From: Spirochaetales bacterium
GTDB taxonomy: Bacteria > Spirochaetota > Spirochaetia > Sphaerochaetales > Sphaerochaetaceae
Direction of reading: 5' to 3'
Length of the DNA: 5,798 nucleotides
NCBI GenBank assembly: GCA_017632495.1
Contig: JAGBRG010000107.1
Location: 1-5,798, forward strand
Part shown: one piece after another, positions 4,874-5,798 of the stretch
How positions within the stretch are numbered: the first letter of the stretch is position 1
Layout of the letters: every line of letters begins with the position of its first letter
Notes under the pieces: model-generated
What the model was told of the DNA's origin: nothing
The model's input: the letters and a program-made list of their open reading frames with translations, nothing else
Databases searched by the model: none
Translations under genes and position numbers: made by a program

Positions 4874-5798
4874 ATTTTTCGTCCGCGCCCTTGCTCTTGA
4901 GCACAGCCAGATATGCACTCTGAGGGATCTCGACATTTCCGACCAGCTTCATACGCTTCTTTCCTTCCTTCTGTTTTTCAAGAAGCTTGCGTTTTCTGGT
5001 TATGTCTCCGCCGTAACACTTTGCGGTGACATCCTTTCGGAATGCGTTGATCGTCTCACGCGCTATTATATTCCCTCCGATCGCTGCCTGGATAGGAATC
5101 TTGAACTGATGTCTGGGAATTTCTTCCTGAAGCCTCTCACAAGCCTGCCTTCCGCGGGAAACCGCATTGTCTCTGAATACCAGCATGCTTAAGGCATCGC
5201 AGGCCTCGCCGTTGACCAGAATATCCACACGGACAAGGTCTGTCTTTCTGTATCCTATTATCTCGTAATCAAATGAGGCATAACCTCTGGAGATTGACTT
5301 GAGCCTGTCGTAGAACTCAAAGAGAACCTCTGCAAGAGGCATCTCGTAAACGAGCTCGACACGCTTTGTGTCGATATAGTTCATGCCGGTCTGAACTCCG
5401 CGCTTTTCCATGCACAGTGTTATTATCGAGCCGACATATGAGCTTGGTGTGATGACGCTTGCCCTGATATAAGGCTCCTCGGCATAGTCGATTCTCACCT
5501 GGTCCGGATAATCAAGCGGGTTGTCCACCTCAATCTCCTCGCCGTTCTTCATGTGGATTCTGTATCTTACCGAGGGGCTTGTCAGGACTATGGACAGTCC
5601 GAACTCACGCTCGATTCTCTCCTGAACGACCTCAAGATGAAGCATCCCAAGAAAGCCGCATCTGAAACCCTGTCCCAGGGCAACGGAGCTGTCTTTTTAA
5701 TAAACAAGCGACGCATCATTCAGCTTCAGGCGGTCAATTGCATCCAGAAGCTCCTCGTAGTCGTTTGTATCAACAGGGTATATCGAGCTGAACACGAC
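4872..5798 (-). pseudogene. lepA: Elongation factor 4 (LepA), 3' half, with an in-frame TAA
   Basis: LepA/EF4 is a ribosome-binding GTPase of the EF-G type, about 600 residues long; it acts in translation or 30S assembly and is usually dispensable. The gene enters from the right edge, and 309 codons including the stops are visible. The first 33 (VVFSSIYPVDTNDYEELLDA and on to LNDASLVY) match the family. Codon 34 is TAA (5699-5697) where LepA has Glu in the usual Y-E motif. The frame then continues without a shift through KDSSVALGQGFRCGFLGMLH, the EF-G domain V-like region and the LepA-specific C-terminal domain (AKCYGGDITRKRKLLEKQKE, then GNVEIPQSAYLAVL) to TGA at 4874-4872. The G-domain is outside the window. 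The stop would leave a product lacking the last 275 residues. No ribosome binding site precedes the internal ATG at 5645, so reinitiation is unlikely. It is a pseudogene if the base is real; a single-base sequence error is an equal possibility. Identification as lepA is secure. Confidence 0.85.

Noticed and set aside
4862..4936. N-terminal extension of GalM to 4936
   Set aside because: The 25 extra residues are the end of lepA read in another frame; the ATG at 4861 has a proper ribosome binding site.
4836..5192. Plus-strand open frame across the lepA end
   Set aside because: Shadow of lepA and galM without any start signal or motif.
5697..5699. Genome-wide reassignment of TAA to glutamate
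   Set aside because: TAA ends the lipoprotein (1405-1403) and the small gene (2629-2627), each just before a terminator, so TAA works as a stop here.

Overview
The window looks like a stretch of core chromosome from a host-associated bacterium of moderate GC content. I lean towards a spirochaete of the Treponema type. That placement is an inference from the general look of the LepA, ManB-like and lipoprotein sequences, the lack of an encoded CCA on the tRNA and the relaxed lipobox. No marker here is decisive. No mobile element, integrase, CRISPR array or phage gene is visible, and all intergenic gaps are under 300 bases.

Layout, left to right. (1) The 3' three quarters or more of a ManB/CpsG-type phosphomannomutase gene (+), which enters from outside the window and ends in a strong terminator. 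(2) A free-standing tRNA-Asn(GTT) gene (+) with its own promoter and terminator. (3) On the minus strand, a monocistronic gene for a predicted surface or periplasmic lipoprotein. It has an N-terminal lipobox, Pro/Ala/Lys-rich linkers, two tandem ~90-residue repeats and a C-terminal membrane segment ending in five lysines. (4) On the minus strand, a 56-codon gene for a small, very basic protein I do not recognise, with an excellent promoter, ribosome binding site and terminator of its own. (5) A stand-alone yidD gene (+), divergent from the small gene. (6) A tight minus-strand cluster read from the right edge: lepA (elongation factor 4), galM (aldose 1-epimerase) and udk (uridine kinase). lepA and galM are 10 bases apart, and galM and udk overlap by 4.

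The most striking anomaly is in lepA. The visible 309-codon frame matches LepA throughout, but a TAA codon at 5697-5699 sits where the family has a glutamate. The frame is kept on both sides, so this is a single-base nonsense change, a sequence error, or (least likely) a readthrough site. The second item of interest is the small basic protein at 2627-2797. Its expression signals and uniform codon choice suggest an abundant product. The third is the architecture of the repeat lipoprotein, which appears anchored at both ends.

Functionally, ManB supplies mannose-1-phosphate for glycan precursors, GalM feeds aldoses into central sugar metabolism, Udk salvages uridine and cytidine, LepA acts on the ribosome and YidD assists membrane protein insertion. 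Apart from the lepA-galM-udk transcription unit the genes look like independent units, each with its own signals.
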